From a bacterium (GTDB taxonomy: Bacteria > ARS69), in NCBI GenBank assembly GCA_025774805.1, contig JALGZR010000014.1, forward strand, positions 54,609 through 118,608: 64,000 nucleotides of DNA. Direction: 5' to 3'. Below the pieces are notes generated by a model that ran no database searches, was not told the origin of the DNA, and saw only the letters and a program-made list of their open reading frames with translations. A program made the position numbers and the translations under genes. Shown here in pieces: positions 26,654-35,690 of the stretch (position 1 is its first letter; each line of letters opens with the position of its first letter).

Positions 26654-28192
26654 TCAGTAGGCCTCGTCCTGGACCAGAAAGCGGATCAGCGTGAGGACGA
26701 GGATCTTGATGTCGAGTCCGGTGCTCCAGTTCTCGACGTACCAGATGTCGTAGCGGGTGCGTTCCTCGATGGAGGTGTCCCCGCGCAGTCCGTGCACCTG
26801 GGCCCAGCCGGTGATGCCCGACTTGACCCGGTGGCGTTCCAGATACCGGGGGATCTGTCGCTCGTAGCGATCGACGAAGAATCGGCGCTCGGGCCGCGGG
26901 CCGACGAGCGACATCTCCCCTTTGAGCACGTTCCAGAGCTGGGGCAACTCGTCGAGGCTCGTCCGGCGGAGCACCTGCCCCACCCGGGTCGCCCGGCCGT
27001 CGCCCCGCCGCGCGAGCGTCGGCCCGCTCCTCCTCTCCGCCTCGACCGCCATCGAGCGAAACTTGAGAATGTCGAACTCCCGGCCGTCGCGGCCGAGCCG
27101 GGGCTGGCGGAAGAGGACCGGACCGGGGGATCCGAGTCGCACGGCCAGAGCCACGACCGCCAGCAGAGGAGAGAGCGTGAGAAGGCCCAGCATGGACACG
27201 GCAATGTCGAGCGTGCGTTTCTTGATGCGGTCGATCCGTCCGAGAGGATGCAGACGGGAGCCGACGAGAGGCACCCCTCCGATCTCCTCCACGCGGACGC
27301 GACCCATCATCACCTCGAAGAGGTCGGGCACGAAATCGCACTGCACCCCCGTGCCGTGGCACGCCTCCACCAGGTCGAGCCGCTCGTCGTGGGTCAGATC
27401 GGGGTCCGTGACGAGGAGTCGATCCACCCGGTGCGTCTTCACGAGGGAGCGGACCCGGCCCGGGCGAAGGGCCCGATCCGTCGGACCCTCCGCATCCCCG
27501 ATGCCGTACCACATCTCTCCGTCGAGCTCTCCGACGATCGCCATCCCGTTTCCGGGACAGCTTCCGATGCCCGATCGGAGGCGGGCCGCCATCGCCCCCC
27601 CCCCTGCGATGGCCACGCGCTGCACGCCGAATCCCCGTCGTCGAAGGGCCCGGTGCACGACGGCGGCCGGCCTCCGGAGGCCGACGAACAGCACGGTCGT
27701 GACTCCGACGTAGCCCACGAGCACCGTTCGGGAGAAGGAGAACTCCCGGTAGAAGAACGCGACCGCCGCGAGAAGCAGCCCCAGGAGCGCGAGGGCCTGT
27801 CCTCCCCGGACGAGATCGCGCACCCAGGTCGCGAGCCGGTGGGGGCGGTACAGTCCGCAGCGGTGGAAGACCAGAAGCCCCAGGGGAGCCACCACGGGGA
27901 GCGTGGCGAGATAGGAGGGCAGCGGCGGAATCCCCAGCGGGGTCGGAAAGACCCCGGTGCCGAACCGGAGCCACCACGTCAGGACCAGCCCGCCGACGAG
28001 GGCGAGGAGATCGGCGAGCACGAGGGTCGCGGTGAACACGGCCGGCTCGAGCCGCCGGGTCGCGGGCGGCGTCGGCACGGAGGGGGGCGTGTAGGGCACG
28101 CGCCGGGGACGTACCGTTTCGTCGATCGAGGGCGCGCGCGGGGAGCCCGGCACCTCCCGGGGAGGGGTGCGAACCGTTCCGGGTCGGCTCAC
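26654..28192 (-). CDS. Undecaprenyl-phosphate sugar phosphotransferase (WbaP/exopolysaccharide type)
   Basis: Initiating enzyme of glycan assembly that loads a sugar phosphate onto undecaprenyl phosphate. The 512-residue protein has an Arg/Pro-rich cytosolic start, four transmembrane segments (about 50-160), a nucleotide-fold region (VQRVAIAGGGAMAARL), then the catalytic bacterial sugar transferase domain: RIKKRTLDIAVSMLGLLTLSPLL, VLFRQPRLGRDGREFDILKFRSM, LRRTSLDELPQLWNVLKGEMSLVGPRP and RHRVKSGITGWAQVHGLRGDT. The GTG overlaps the gmhA stop (GTGA) and follows GGGGAGGGGAG. Confidence 0.95.
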   Translation of the reverse strand: MSRPGTVRTPPREVPGSPRAPSIDETVRPRRVPYTPPSVPTPPATRRLEPAVFTATLVLADLLALVGGLVLTWWLRFGTGVFPTPLGIPPLPSYLATLPVVAPLGLLVFHRCGLYRPHRLATWVRDLVRGGQALALLGLLLAAVAFFYREFSFSRTVLVGYVGVTTVLFVGLRRPAAVVHRALRRRGFGVQRVAIAGGGAMAARLRSGIGSCPGNGMAIVGELDGEMWYGIGDAEGPTDRALRPGRVRSLVKTHRVDRLLVTDPDLTHDERLDLVEACHGTGVQCDFVPDLFEVMMGRVRVEEIGGVPLVGSRLHPLGRIDRIKKRTLDIAVSMLGLLTLSPLLAVVALAVRLGSPGPVLFRQPRLGRDGREFDILKFRSMAVEAERRSGPTLARRGDGRATRVGQVLRRTSLDELPQLWNVLKGEMSLVGPRPERRFFVDRYERQIPRYLERHRVKSGITGWAQVHGLRGDTSIEERTRYDIWYVENWSTGLDIKILVLTLIRFLVQDEAY

Positions 28193-28773
28193 CGGCTCCC
28201 CTCCCCGTGGAGCCCCTCCTCCAATGCCTCGCACAGCAGGTGCTCGATCACCAGGTGGGCCTCCTGGATCCGGGGAGTGACACTCGCCGGGGCCCGGATC
28301 GGATAGTCGCAGAGTTCCCCGAGCCGCCCTCCCGACTCTCCGCTCAGGCCCACGGTCACCAGGCCCCGTGTCTTGGCCTCCTCCACCGCACGGAGAACGT
28401 TGGGCGAGTCCCCGCTCGTCGAGATGGCGAGGAGCACGTCCCCGTCGCGGCCCAGCGCCTCGACCTGGCGGGCGAAGACGTGCTCGAACCCGTAGTCGTT
28501 CGACGCCGCGGTCAGGAGAGAGGTGTCGACGGTCAAGGCGATCGCGGGGATGGCGGGGCGGTCGGCGAGATAGCGGACCGTGAGCTCGGTGGAGAGGTGC
28601 TGGGAGTCGGCGGCGCTTCCCCCGTTTCCGCAGACGAGGATCTTGCCCCCCGCCTTCACCCGGCCGACGAGCACCTGACCGACCTCGGCGATCACCGGGG
28701 CGGTCTCGCGCTCGAGGCGCTCCAAAACGCGCATCGTGGACGCCATCGACTCCCGGATGCGTTCGAGATCCAC
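28189..28773 (-). CDS. gmhA: Sedoheptulose 7-phosphate isomerase (GmhA-like SIS domain)
   Basis: First enzyme of ADP- or GDP-heptose synthesis. The 194-residue protein is the normal length: GGKILVCGNGGSAADSQHLSTELTVRY, IALTVDTSLLTAASNDYGFEHVFARQVEALGRDGDVLLAISTSGDSPNVL and IQEAHLVIEHLLCE (metal-site Gln and His). The start GTG has GGGAGG about 8 nt upstream; an open frame continues 47 codons further but without homology. Heptose is likely to enter the polysaccharide or LPS core made here. Confidence 0.92.
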   Translation of the reverse strand: MDLERIRESMASTMRVLERLERETAPVIAEVGQVLVGRVKAGGKILVCGNGGSAADSQHLSTELTVRYLADRPAIPAIALTVDTSLLTAASNDYGFEHVFARQVEALGRDGDVLLAISTSGDSPNVLRAVEEAKTRGLVTVGLSGESGGRLGELCDYPIRAPASVTPRIQEAHLVIEHLLCEALEEGLHGEGSR

Positions 28774-28910
28774 GGCGTCGCCTCCCGGGCCCACCCCTCT
28801 CGGAAGTGGATGCCTGCTTCCTCGTCCCGGGCGTACCCCCGAGCGGGCGGGGCCCGTCGCTCCCCAGCCGGGAATCCGACCGGAGAGGATCGGTCCTCGT
28901 CCCGGCGATG

Positions 28911-30086
28911 TCAAGACGGGGCGGGTTCACGCTTGCCGGAGGGGGGAAGAGGGAGCCCCGCGGTCCAGCGGGGAATCGCCTCCCGGATCCTCGCGCGGAA
29001 CCGGTCGGTCGCGAACTCCTCGGCGCGAGAGCGGCAGGCGGCCGGATCGATCGTCTCCGGGTGGTCCTCCAGGAAGCGGATCGCGGCGGCAAAGGCCTCG
29101 GGGGTCTGCTCCCGGACGAGGAGGCCGGTGGCCCCCTCGGACCGTCCCAAGGGGTCTCCGGGCCAGGGGGCGCCGCGGACCGTCTCGGTGGCGCCCCCCT
29201 CCGCGTGGGCCACGACGGGACGGCCGGAGGCCATCGCCTCGAGGGGTACGATCCCGAAGTCCTCCACTCCGGGAAAGAGCAGACCCCGGCAGCGGGCGAG
29301 GAGTCTCGCGAGCCTCCCGTCGTCCACCCAGCCGAGGAAGCGGACCCGCCCGCCCGCGAGACGTCTCAGGGCGGCCTCCTCCGGCCCGGTCCCTACGACG
29401 GCGAGATCGACTCCGGCGAGCCGGGCTGCGAGAATCGCGACGTCGAGGCGCTTGTAGGGAGCCATCGCCGAGACGACGAGCCACTCGGAAGTCACCCCCT
29501 CCGCCGCCGGCCGGAAGCGCCCGACATCCACCGGGGGAGGGATCACCTCCGCTTCCCGGCCGTAGTACCGCCGGATGCGATCGGCGACGAACTCCGAGTT
29601 CGCGACGAAGACGTGCACCCGCTCCGCGCTCCTCCGATCCCACGCCTGGAGCGGCCGTCGGAGGAACGCCATCGCCGCCCGCGTCGCGGGGTCAGCGCGT
29701 CCCGGCGCGAAGTAGTCCTCGTAGCGATCCCAGACGTAGCGCATGGGGGAGTGAACGTAGGAGACGTGGACGGCTCCCGGTGCGGGACGCGCTCCCTTCG
29801 CCACGCACGAGGAGGTGGAGAGGACGAGATCGTAGCCGACCAGGTCGAACCGCTCGATCATCCGGGGGAAGAGGGGAAGATACCGCCGGTAGTGCCGCCC
29901 GATCCCCGGGAGACGGGAGAGAGGGCTCACGACGATCCGGCGACTCTCGATGATCGGCGACACGCGACCCGGGACGTGGATCAGGGTGAAGAGATCCGCC
30001 CGCGGGAAGATCTGGCAGAAGACCTCGAGGACCTTCTCCCCTCCCCGCATGCCGGTCAGCCAGTCGTGAACGAGTGCCGTGCGCAT
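28911..30086 (-). CDS. GT4-family glycosyltransferase (WbaZ-like)
   Basis: A 391-residue retaining glycosyltransferase. The N-terminus TALVHDWLTGMRGGEKVLEVFCQIFPRADLFTL is typical of WbaZ-type mannosyltransferases. SYVHSPMRYVWDRYEDYF and the C-terminal nucleotide-sugar region FPGVEDFGIVPLEAMASGRPVVAHAEGGATETV (EX7E motif) follow. GGAGGAGG precedes the ATG. Divergent from the plus-strand glycosyltransferase at 30248, with a shared 161-bp gap in which no good promoter boxes were found. Confidence 0.93.
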   Translation of the reverse strand: MRTALVHDWLTGMRGGEKVLEVFCQIFPRADLFTLIHVPGRVSPIIESRRIVVSPLSRLPGIGRHYRRYLPLFPRMIERFDLVGYDLVLSTSSCVAKGARPAPGAVHVSYVHSPMRYVWDRYEDYFAPGRADPATRAAMAFLRRPLQAWDRRSAERVHVFVANSEFVADRIRRYYGREAEVIPPPVDVGRFRPAAEGVTSEWLVVSAMAPYKRLDVAILAARLAGVDLAVVGTGPEEAALRRLAGGRVRFLGWVDDGRLARLLARCRGLLFPGVEDFGIVPLEAMASGRPVVAHAEGGATETVRGAPWPGDPLGRSEGATGLLVREQTPEAFAAAIRFLEDHPETIDPAACRSRAEEFATDRFRARIREAIPRWTAGLPLPPSGKREPAPS

Positions 30087-30247
30087 TTCCTCCTCCCCGG
30101 CGGGCTCCGATCCGGTCCCGGCGCGGAAAGAATCCCGCGTCCGGCCCGAAAGCGCCATCCTCTCCTTGACGGGCCGGACCGGGAGCGAAACCCTCCGGCG
30201 AGCCGGCGGTCGCGACGGAGCGGCCGCCGGCCCGGGAGGCTCGATTC

Positions 30248-31387
30248 GTGCGCATTCTCCTCGACGCGCGAACGGTGGGGCGAAAGCTGTCCGGCGTGGG
30301 CAACTACGTCCTGGAGCTCGTGCGGGCGCTCTCCTCGCTCGACGTCGAGCACACGTTCGTGCTGATCGTTCACGGCGACTCCCGACTGCGCGACCTCTCT
30401 CTGGACGGGCGGTTCGAGCTCCTCGACGCGCCCTGTTCCCAGGAGAGTCATCCCTGGGGCGATCTCTGGGAGGAGCTCGTGCTCCCCCGCCTGACGCGCC
30501 GGCGAGAGGTCGACGTCCTGCACGGACCCGCGTTCCTGATCCCCGCCCGGTCGATCGGCACGGTGAAGGTCGTGACGATCCCCGACCTCGTCGCCTTCAC
30601 CCACCCCCAGACCATCCCGCGCAAGTACGCGCTCTACATGCGCTGGCTCATCGAGCGGGCCGTGCGGAAGGCCCATCGGGTGATCGCGATCTCCCGCAGC
30701 GTGAAGCGGGACCTGCAGCGGACCCTGGGCGTCCCCTCCGGCCGGATCGACTGGATCCACCTCGGCCTCGCCGAGCAGTTCCGGCCCTCCTCGCCGGAGG
30801 AGATCGCGCGGGTGCGGGCGAAGTACCGGCTCTCGCGTCCGTATCTGCTCTTCGTGGGCAATCTCGAGCCGCGAAAGAACCTGCCGGGACTCCTGTCGGC
30901 GTTTCGCCAGGTCCGCGACCGGTTCGACGAGCCGATCGACCTCGTGGTCGCCGGAAAGGTCGGATGGCTGAGCGGATCCCTGCTCCGGGAGCTGGCGGCG
31001 GACGACCTCCAGGAGAACGTGAAGGCCCCCGGCTTTGTTTCGCCGGACGACCTGCCCGCGCTCTACGGGGGAGCCGAGATCTTCGTCTTTCCGACGTTCT
31101 GGGAGGGCTTCGGACTTCCGGTTCTCGAGGCCATGGCCTGCCGGACCCCGGTCGTGGCCAGCGGTCTCTCCTCCATTCCCGAGGTGGCGGGGGACGCGGC
31201 CGTGGTCGTCGACCCCCACTCCCCCGCATCGATCGCCGAGGGGATCCTCAAGGTCCTGCGCGATCCCGAGCGGCGGGACGAGCTCGTGCGGCGGGGGGCG
31301 GAGAGGGCGGGCACGTTCACCTGGCAGGGTACCGCGCGCTCCACCCTGCGCTGCTACGAGCGCGCTCTCGAGGGGGAGTCCGGGTGA
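30248..31387 (+). CDS. GT4-family glycosyltransferase
   Basis: One of only two plus-strand genes. The 379-residue protein begins ILLDARTVGRKLSGVGNYVLELVRAL, typical of RfaB/WcaI-like GT4 enzymes. It has the hinge FVGNLEPRKNLPGLLSAF and donor site FPTFWEGFGLPVLEAMACRTPVVAS (EX7E). The start is GTG with GGGAGG 8 nt upstream. It overlaps the next glycosyltransferase by 4 bp (GTGA). The sugar specificity is not readable. Confidence 0.93.
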   Translation: MRILLDARTVGRKLSGVGNYVLELVRALSSLDVEHTFVLIVHGDSRLRDLSLDGRFELLDAPCSQESHPWGDLWEELVLPRLTRRREVDVLHGPAFLIPARSIGTVKVVTIPDLVAFTHPQTIPRKYALYMRWLIERAVRKAHRVIAISRSVKRDLQRTLGVPSGRIDWIHLGLAEQFRPSSPEEIARVRAKYRLSRPYLLFVGNLEPRKNLPGLLSAFRQVRDRFDEPIDLVVAGKVGWLSGSLLRELAADDLQENVKAPGFVSPDDLPALYGGAEIFVFPTFWEGFGLPVLEAMACRTPVVASGLSSIPEVAGDAAVVVDPHSPASIAEGILKVLRDPERRDELVRRGAERAGTFTWQGTARSTLRCYERALEGESG

Positions 31388-32515
31388 GCGCCCCTCTCAC
31401 GGTGGGAATCGACGCTCGGAAGATCCGCGACTACGGGATCGGAAGGTATCTGCAGGGGCTCCTCACCGGGCTCGCCGGGACGGCGGGGAACGACCGGTTC
31501 GTCCTCTTTCTCAACGACCCGGACCGCTCCCGGCTTCCCGGGACGCTCCCCGCGGCACTCGACCCCGAGCGGTTTCGAACCGTGCGCTGCGCCGCCCCGC
31601 TCTACTCGTGGCGCGAGCTCCTCGCCTTTCGAGGCAGCGGTTCCCGCCACGGGCTCGATCTCCTCCACTTCCCGCACTACGTGCGCGGCTTCGCCCCGGG
31701 CTGCCCGGTGGCGGTGACGATCCACGACGCGATCCACCTCTCCCATCCCCCTTCCCTCGCCGCCCAGCTCTACGCCCGGACGATGATGCGGTGGGCGGCG
31801 AGGACGGCGAGCGCGCTCTTCGCGGTGACGGAGGCGGCCCGGGACGACATCGCGCGAAGGGTCGGCGTCGATGCGTCTCGATTTCGTGTGACCCGGACCG
31901 GAGTTCAGGCCCCCCCCGGCCGATGGGGTCGAGCGGTTCCGGCGCGAACGCGGCCTCCCCGCGGAGCTCGTGGTCGTGATCGCGTCTCACCGCCGGCACA
32001 AGAACCTGGCCGCCGCGGTGGAGGCGTTCCGCCGGGCGACGGTGCCGGAGGCGGAGCTCGTCGTTCCGGCGCGGGACGCGGAGGCCGCCGGTCGCCTGCG
32101 TCCGCTGGTGCGACCGGCCGGCCGCGTGCTGGAGGGGGTGGAGGACCGGCACCTTCCCCTGCTGTACGCCGGGGCGCGGGTCGTCCTGGTGCCCTCTCGG
32201 GCCGAGGGGTTCGGCCTGCCCGGCCTCGAGGCGGCCGCGTGCGGGGCGCCCGTTCTCGCGACCCCGATCCCCGCTCACCGGGAGGTGCTCGGCGACGCCG
32301 CCCACTACGCGGTCTCCGGAACGCCCGCGGCGTTGGCCGAGGCGTTGTCTCGACTCTGGGACGATGAGCCGCTCCGCGACGCCCTTTCTCGACGCGGACC
32401 GCTCCGGGCGGCCCGGTTTTCGTGGTCGGACACGGCGGAGCGCACCCTCGCCGGGTATCGCGAGGCCGTGGCGGGCGGGCGGCCACCTCGTCGGCCTGCG
32501 GGGCCTCTGGTATGA
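31384..32515 (+). pseudogene. GT4-family glycosyltransferase, frameshifted at a C8 run
   Basis: A normal N-terminal half (TVGIDARKIRDYGIGRYLQGLL to DDIARRVGVDASRFRVTRTGVQAPP) is in one frame. The C-terminal half (VVVIASHRRHKNLAAAVEAF, then SRAEGFGLPGLEAAACGAPVLATP with the EX7E motif) is in the next frame. The break falls at a run of eight C (31910-31917). With seven C the frame joins as VQAPPADGVERFRRERG and gives about 376 residues, the family length. It is either a phase-variable gene in the off state, a recent mutation, or a homopolymer error in the assembly. Both halves are otherwise intact. Confidence 0.85.
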
Positions 32516-32616
32516 TGCGTCCCCGTCGCCGGGAAAAGCACACGTGCTGCGAACGATCGACATCCGGCCGACCGGATCCGACCGCTCGGTGTCATCCCGG
32601 TTGTGGCGACTAGGGG

Positions 32617-35571
32617 CTACGCTCGCGCGTCCGCGACGGAGTCACGGGAGAACCCGGTCCGGAACACGGCGTCCAGCAGCGACGTGGAGTGATCCCAGTC
32701 GAATCGCCTTGCGGTCTCCCGGCCGGCTCGAATGAGGCTCTTCCTCAGATCCTCGTCGTCGATCAGCTCCTGAACCGCCCTCCGGGCCGCTTCCACGTCT
32801 CCCCGCGGGACGATCAACCCGTTCTCACGATGAACCGCATATTCCTCGATGCCCGTGACCTCGCCCATGACACACACTCCGCCGCAAGCCATCATCTCGA
32901 GCGGTGGACCCGGAAATCCTTCGACCTCGCTCATCTTCAGCAAGATGTCACAGCTCGAGTAGATGTGCTTCATCTCACGCATCGGGACCCGGTCGAAGAA
33001 CCGATCGCACTTCCACTCCGGCCTCGGACGGCCGGCGCTGCTGACACACCACACCTCGCAGTCGAGATCGTTCACCGCTCGGAAGGCATTCTCCATTCCC
33101 TTGAACGGCACGTCGATCGGACCTTCGAGAAGGACGCGGATCCTGGATCCTCGCGGCTCGAGCGGAGCGGCGGGATGGAAGATCTCGGCGTCGCACCCGT
33201 TCGGAACGACGTGGGCGGACCTGCCGAAGTCCCGTCGCAACCAGTCCTGGATCCACTGCGCGATCGTGATGATCTCGAGATCGAGACGATACGTCTCGCG
33301 GACCAGCTTCTGGAGGCGCTCATCCTCTGGATAGAATCGGGTTTCATCCGACTGGACGAAGTAGTACCGCTTCTCCGCCGGGAGATCCCTCACTACGTAG
33401 GCCGTCGTCCAGCCGGTGGCCACGAGGACGTCGAACAAGTCGGGAGTCGCCTCCCGGATCGGTGTCACCTCCAGGCCGTCGGAGGGAAACCAGTCCAGAT
33501 TCGTCTTCGCGTCCTCGGAGAAGATCTCGACGCGGTATCCGAGGCGGCGCAGGCGACGGGCGTGCTGGGCGACGACCGCCACTCCTCCCGAGATGCCGGA
33601 CGCCGGGACAAGAAACGCGACGCGGGGTAAGAGGGGGCCGCGGTGGACGTGGTCCCTCATGATGCGCATGTGCCACGCCTCCGAATCGTCGAGCTTCGTG
33701 AGCTCCAAGTTGCCCTCGTGCAGGCGGAGATTCGTCAGAACGCGCGGGATGGCCCGAAGGCGGTATCCCGCTCTCGCCAGGCGAAGCCAGAGCTCGTGGT
33801 CCTCGCGGTACCCGAGCTCCGCCTTGAGACCGCCGGCCCATCGCAAAGCCGAAGCCCGGGCCAGGACCGTGCTCTGGCATGGAACGCAGGCTCGCTTCAG
33901 ATCCTCCACGTCGCACTCGGGGCTCAGAACCACCTGTCCGTTTCGCAGACCGTGGTCGCGGGGATCGTCCTTCCACTCCGTCCTCGCCTTCCATCCGCCG
34001 TACACGAGATCCGCCTCCGTGGACTCGATCTCTTCCACGGAGACTTTCAGGCGATCCGGCTCGGCCACGTCATCGCTGTCGTGAAAGGCCACGAAGCGAC
34101 CTCGGGCCTCGGCGATTCCGACGTTGCGTCCCTTGACCGGTCCTCCGCTCCGCTCCTCCCATTCGAAAACCCGGACGCGGGGATCTCCTCGGAATTCGTT
34201 GATCACTCTCCGCGTTTCGGGCGGCGAACCGTCGCAGGCGAGGATGAGCTCGAACGAGTCGTAATCTTGATCGAGAATGGAGCGCACGCTCTCGCGTAGA
34301 ATATCCGTTCGGTCGTAAACCGGGATTACGACCGTGACCCGAAGCGGATAAGGCGCGAGCAATTCCCTCGCGCCGGGTCGATCGGATCGGATCGGGGTCT
34401 CGGCGAAGAGAGCGCCGCTCTCGCTCCGCCCCCGGAATCGTCCCCACCTGACGCGCAGCTTGGCGGCGAACGGGGAGACCCCCTCGTCGATCAGGGTCTT
34501 GAGCGCGTTCCGCAAGAGATCGTAGACGCGCCGCCTCCGAGTGCCCTGCGGCAGGATGAAGTCCTTGATCCTCCAGACGGTTCGGACGAGGCGGAAGAGA
34601 AGGCCCGATTGGAGCTCGCGATACGCGGCTTCGTGAGACTCGGCCTGGAAGCGAGCGCTCGTGACGGCCGCTTCGAGCTCCCGAATCCGGGCTTCGAGCT
34701 CGTCCCGTTCCCGCGTGGTTCGGTCCCGAAGCTCTTCCATGGCGTCCAACGCCTCGCGCGCGCGGTCCTGTGCGCGCTCAAGGTGACCACGCATCCTGCT
34801 CAGCTCGTTATGGTACTGATTCATCAGTACGTTTGCGGTGTCGAGGAGCTCCTCAGGAGCGGGAGAGGGGGGCAGAGGACCGTTCGAGGCCATCGCGATG
34901 AAGTAGAGAGGACTCATCTCGGGGGACGGGGGGAAGGAGAGGCCGTCCCCGATCTGCTCGATGACGAGCCCGGGGCGAACCGAGCTCGGGATCCCCTCCT
35001 CGAGAGACCAGATCCGCGAGCCCGCTTGAATGCGTTGTCCCAGGAGATGAACGTGCGCGAAGTGACGGCCCAACAGTGCCCGGAACTCGGCGCGATCCAG
35101 TTCCCGTACGTGGAACGGATTCGTGTAGTCGGCGTCTACGGAGTACGTCTGTCGGTCCGGAGTGGAGACGAGAAGCAATCCCTCGGGCCTGAGCCATCGC
35201 CGGATGTTCTCGAGGAGCGCATCGTGCTCTGCTATGTGCTCGAGTGCCTCCATGCAGACGACGACATCGAACGGCTCCCGATCACTCTCGGGGGGATCGA
35301 GCATCGATCCGGTCTCGAATCGCAGATTGTGCGAGTCGTAGCGTTTGCGGGCGTGCTCGACCGCCTTCCCGTCGATGTCCATTCCCAGCACGAAGGCCGC
35401 ACCCTTCGCCAGGAATGCCGCGCCGTATCCCTCGCCGCAGGCCAGGTCGAGCACGCGCCTCGCGCCGCAGTAGCGCGCCGCGAGGGCGTACCGGTGCCAG
35501 TGCTCGTAGGCTATGGCGGCATCCCCGAACCGAGGAATGTAACGCTCTCCGGTCCACTCGAGGTCAGTCAT
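32617..35571 (-). CDS. Three-domain fusion: SAM methyltransferase, GT2 and GT4 glycosyltransferases
   Basis: A 984-residue protein. Residues about 1-230 are a class I methyltransferase (RVLDLACGEGYGAAFL, VVVCMEALEHIAEHDALL). Residues about 250-330 form a coiled coil. A GT2 domain spans about 405-620 (VTVVIPVYDRTDILRESVRSIL, ILACDGSPPETR, FHDSDDVAEPDRL with the DXD-like motif). A GT4 domain spans about 650-970 (ISGGVAVVAQHARRLRRLGY, EVEGFPGPPLEMMACGGVCVMGE). It converges with the plus-strand glycosyltransferase across 101 bp. Likely a modular polysaccharide polymerase or capping enzyme; the acceptor is unknown. Confidence 0.92.
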   Translation of the reverse strand: MTDLEWTGERYIPRFGDAAIAYEHWHRYALAARYCGARRVLDLACGEGYGAAFLAKGAAFVLGMDIDGKAVEHARKRYDSHNLRFETGSMLDPPESDREPFDVVVCMEALEHIAEHDALLENIRRWLRPEGLLLVSTPDRQTYSVDADYTNPFHVRELDRAEFRALLGRHFAHVHLLGQRIQAGSRIWSLEEGIPSSVRPGLVIEQIGDGLSFPPSPEMSPLYFIAMASNGPLPPSPAPEELLDTANVLMNQYHNELSRMRGHLERAQDRAREALDAMEELRDRTTRERDELEARIRELEAAVTSARFQAESHEAAYRELQSGLLFRLVRTVWRIKDFILPQGTRRRRVYDLLRNALKTLIDEGVSPFAAKLRVRWGRFRGRSESGALFAETPIRSDRPGARELLAPYPLRVTVVIPVYDRTDILRESVRSILDQDYDSFELILACDGSPPETRRVINEFRGDPRVRVFEWEERSGGPVKGRNVGIAEARGRFVAFHDSDDVAEPDRLKVSVEEIESTEADLVYGGWKARTEWKDDPRDHGLRNGQVVLSPECDVEDLKRACVPCQSTVLARASALRWAGGLKAELGYREDHELWLRLARAGYRLRAIPRVLTNLRLHEGNLELTKLDDSEAWHMRIMRDHVHRGPLLPRVAFLVPASGISGGVAVVAQHARRLRRLGYRVEIFSEDAKTNLDWFPSDGLEVTPIREATPDLFDVLVATGWTTAYVVRDLPAEKRYYFVQSDETRFYPEDERLQKLVRETYRLDLEIITIAQWIQDWLRRDFGRSAHVVPNGCDAEIFHPAAPLEPRGSRIRVLLEGPIDVPFKGMENAFRAVNDLDCEVWCVSSAGRPRPEWKCDRFFDRVPMREMKHIYSSCDILLKMSEVEGFPGPPLEMMACGGVCVMGEVTGIEEYAVHRENGLIVPRGDVEAARRAVQELIDDEDLRKSLIRAGRETARRFDWDHSTSLLDAVFRTGFSRDSVADARA

Positions 35572-35690
35572 TGCACCGGCCCGCTCGGATCGATGGAGAA
35601 GAACTCTGCGCGTGCTGGGGCGCTCCGGGGATCATGCCACCCCGTATCTCCCCCGTCCACTTCGAGGGGAGAGGAGGAGGTTCCGTGCAG

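Noticed and set aside
30087-30247. Divergent promoters between the two glycosyltransferases
   Set aside because: A TTGACG box exists on the plus strand but no acceptable -10 at 16-18 bp; left unannotated.
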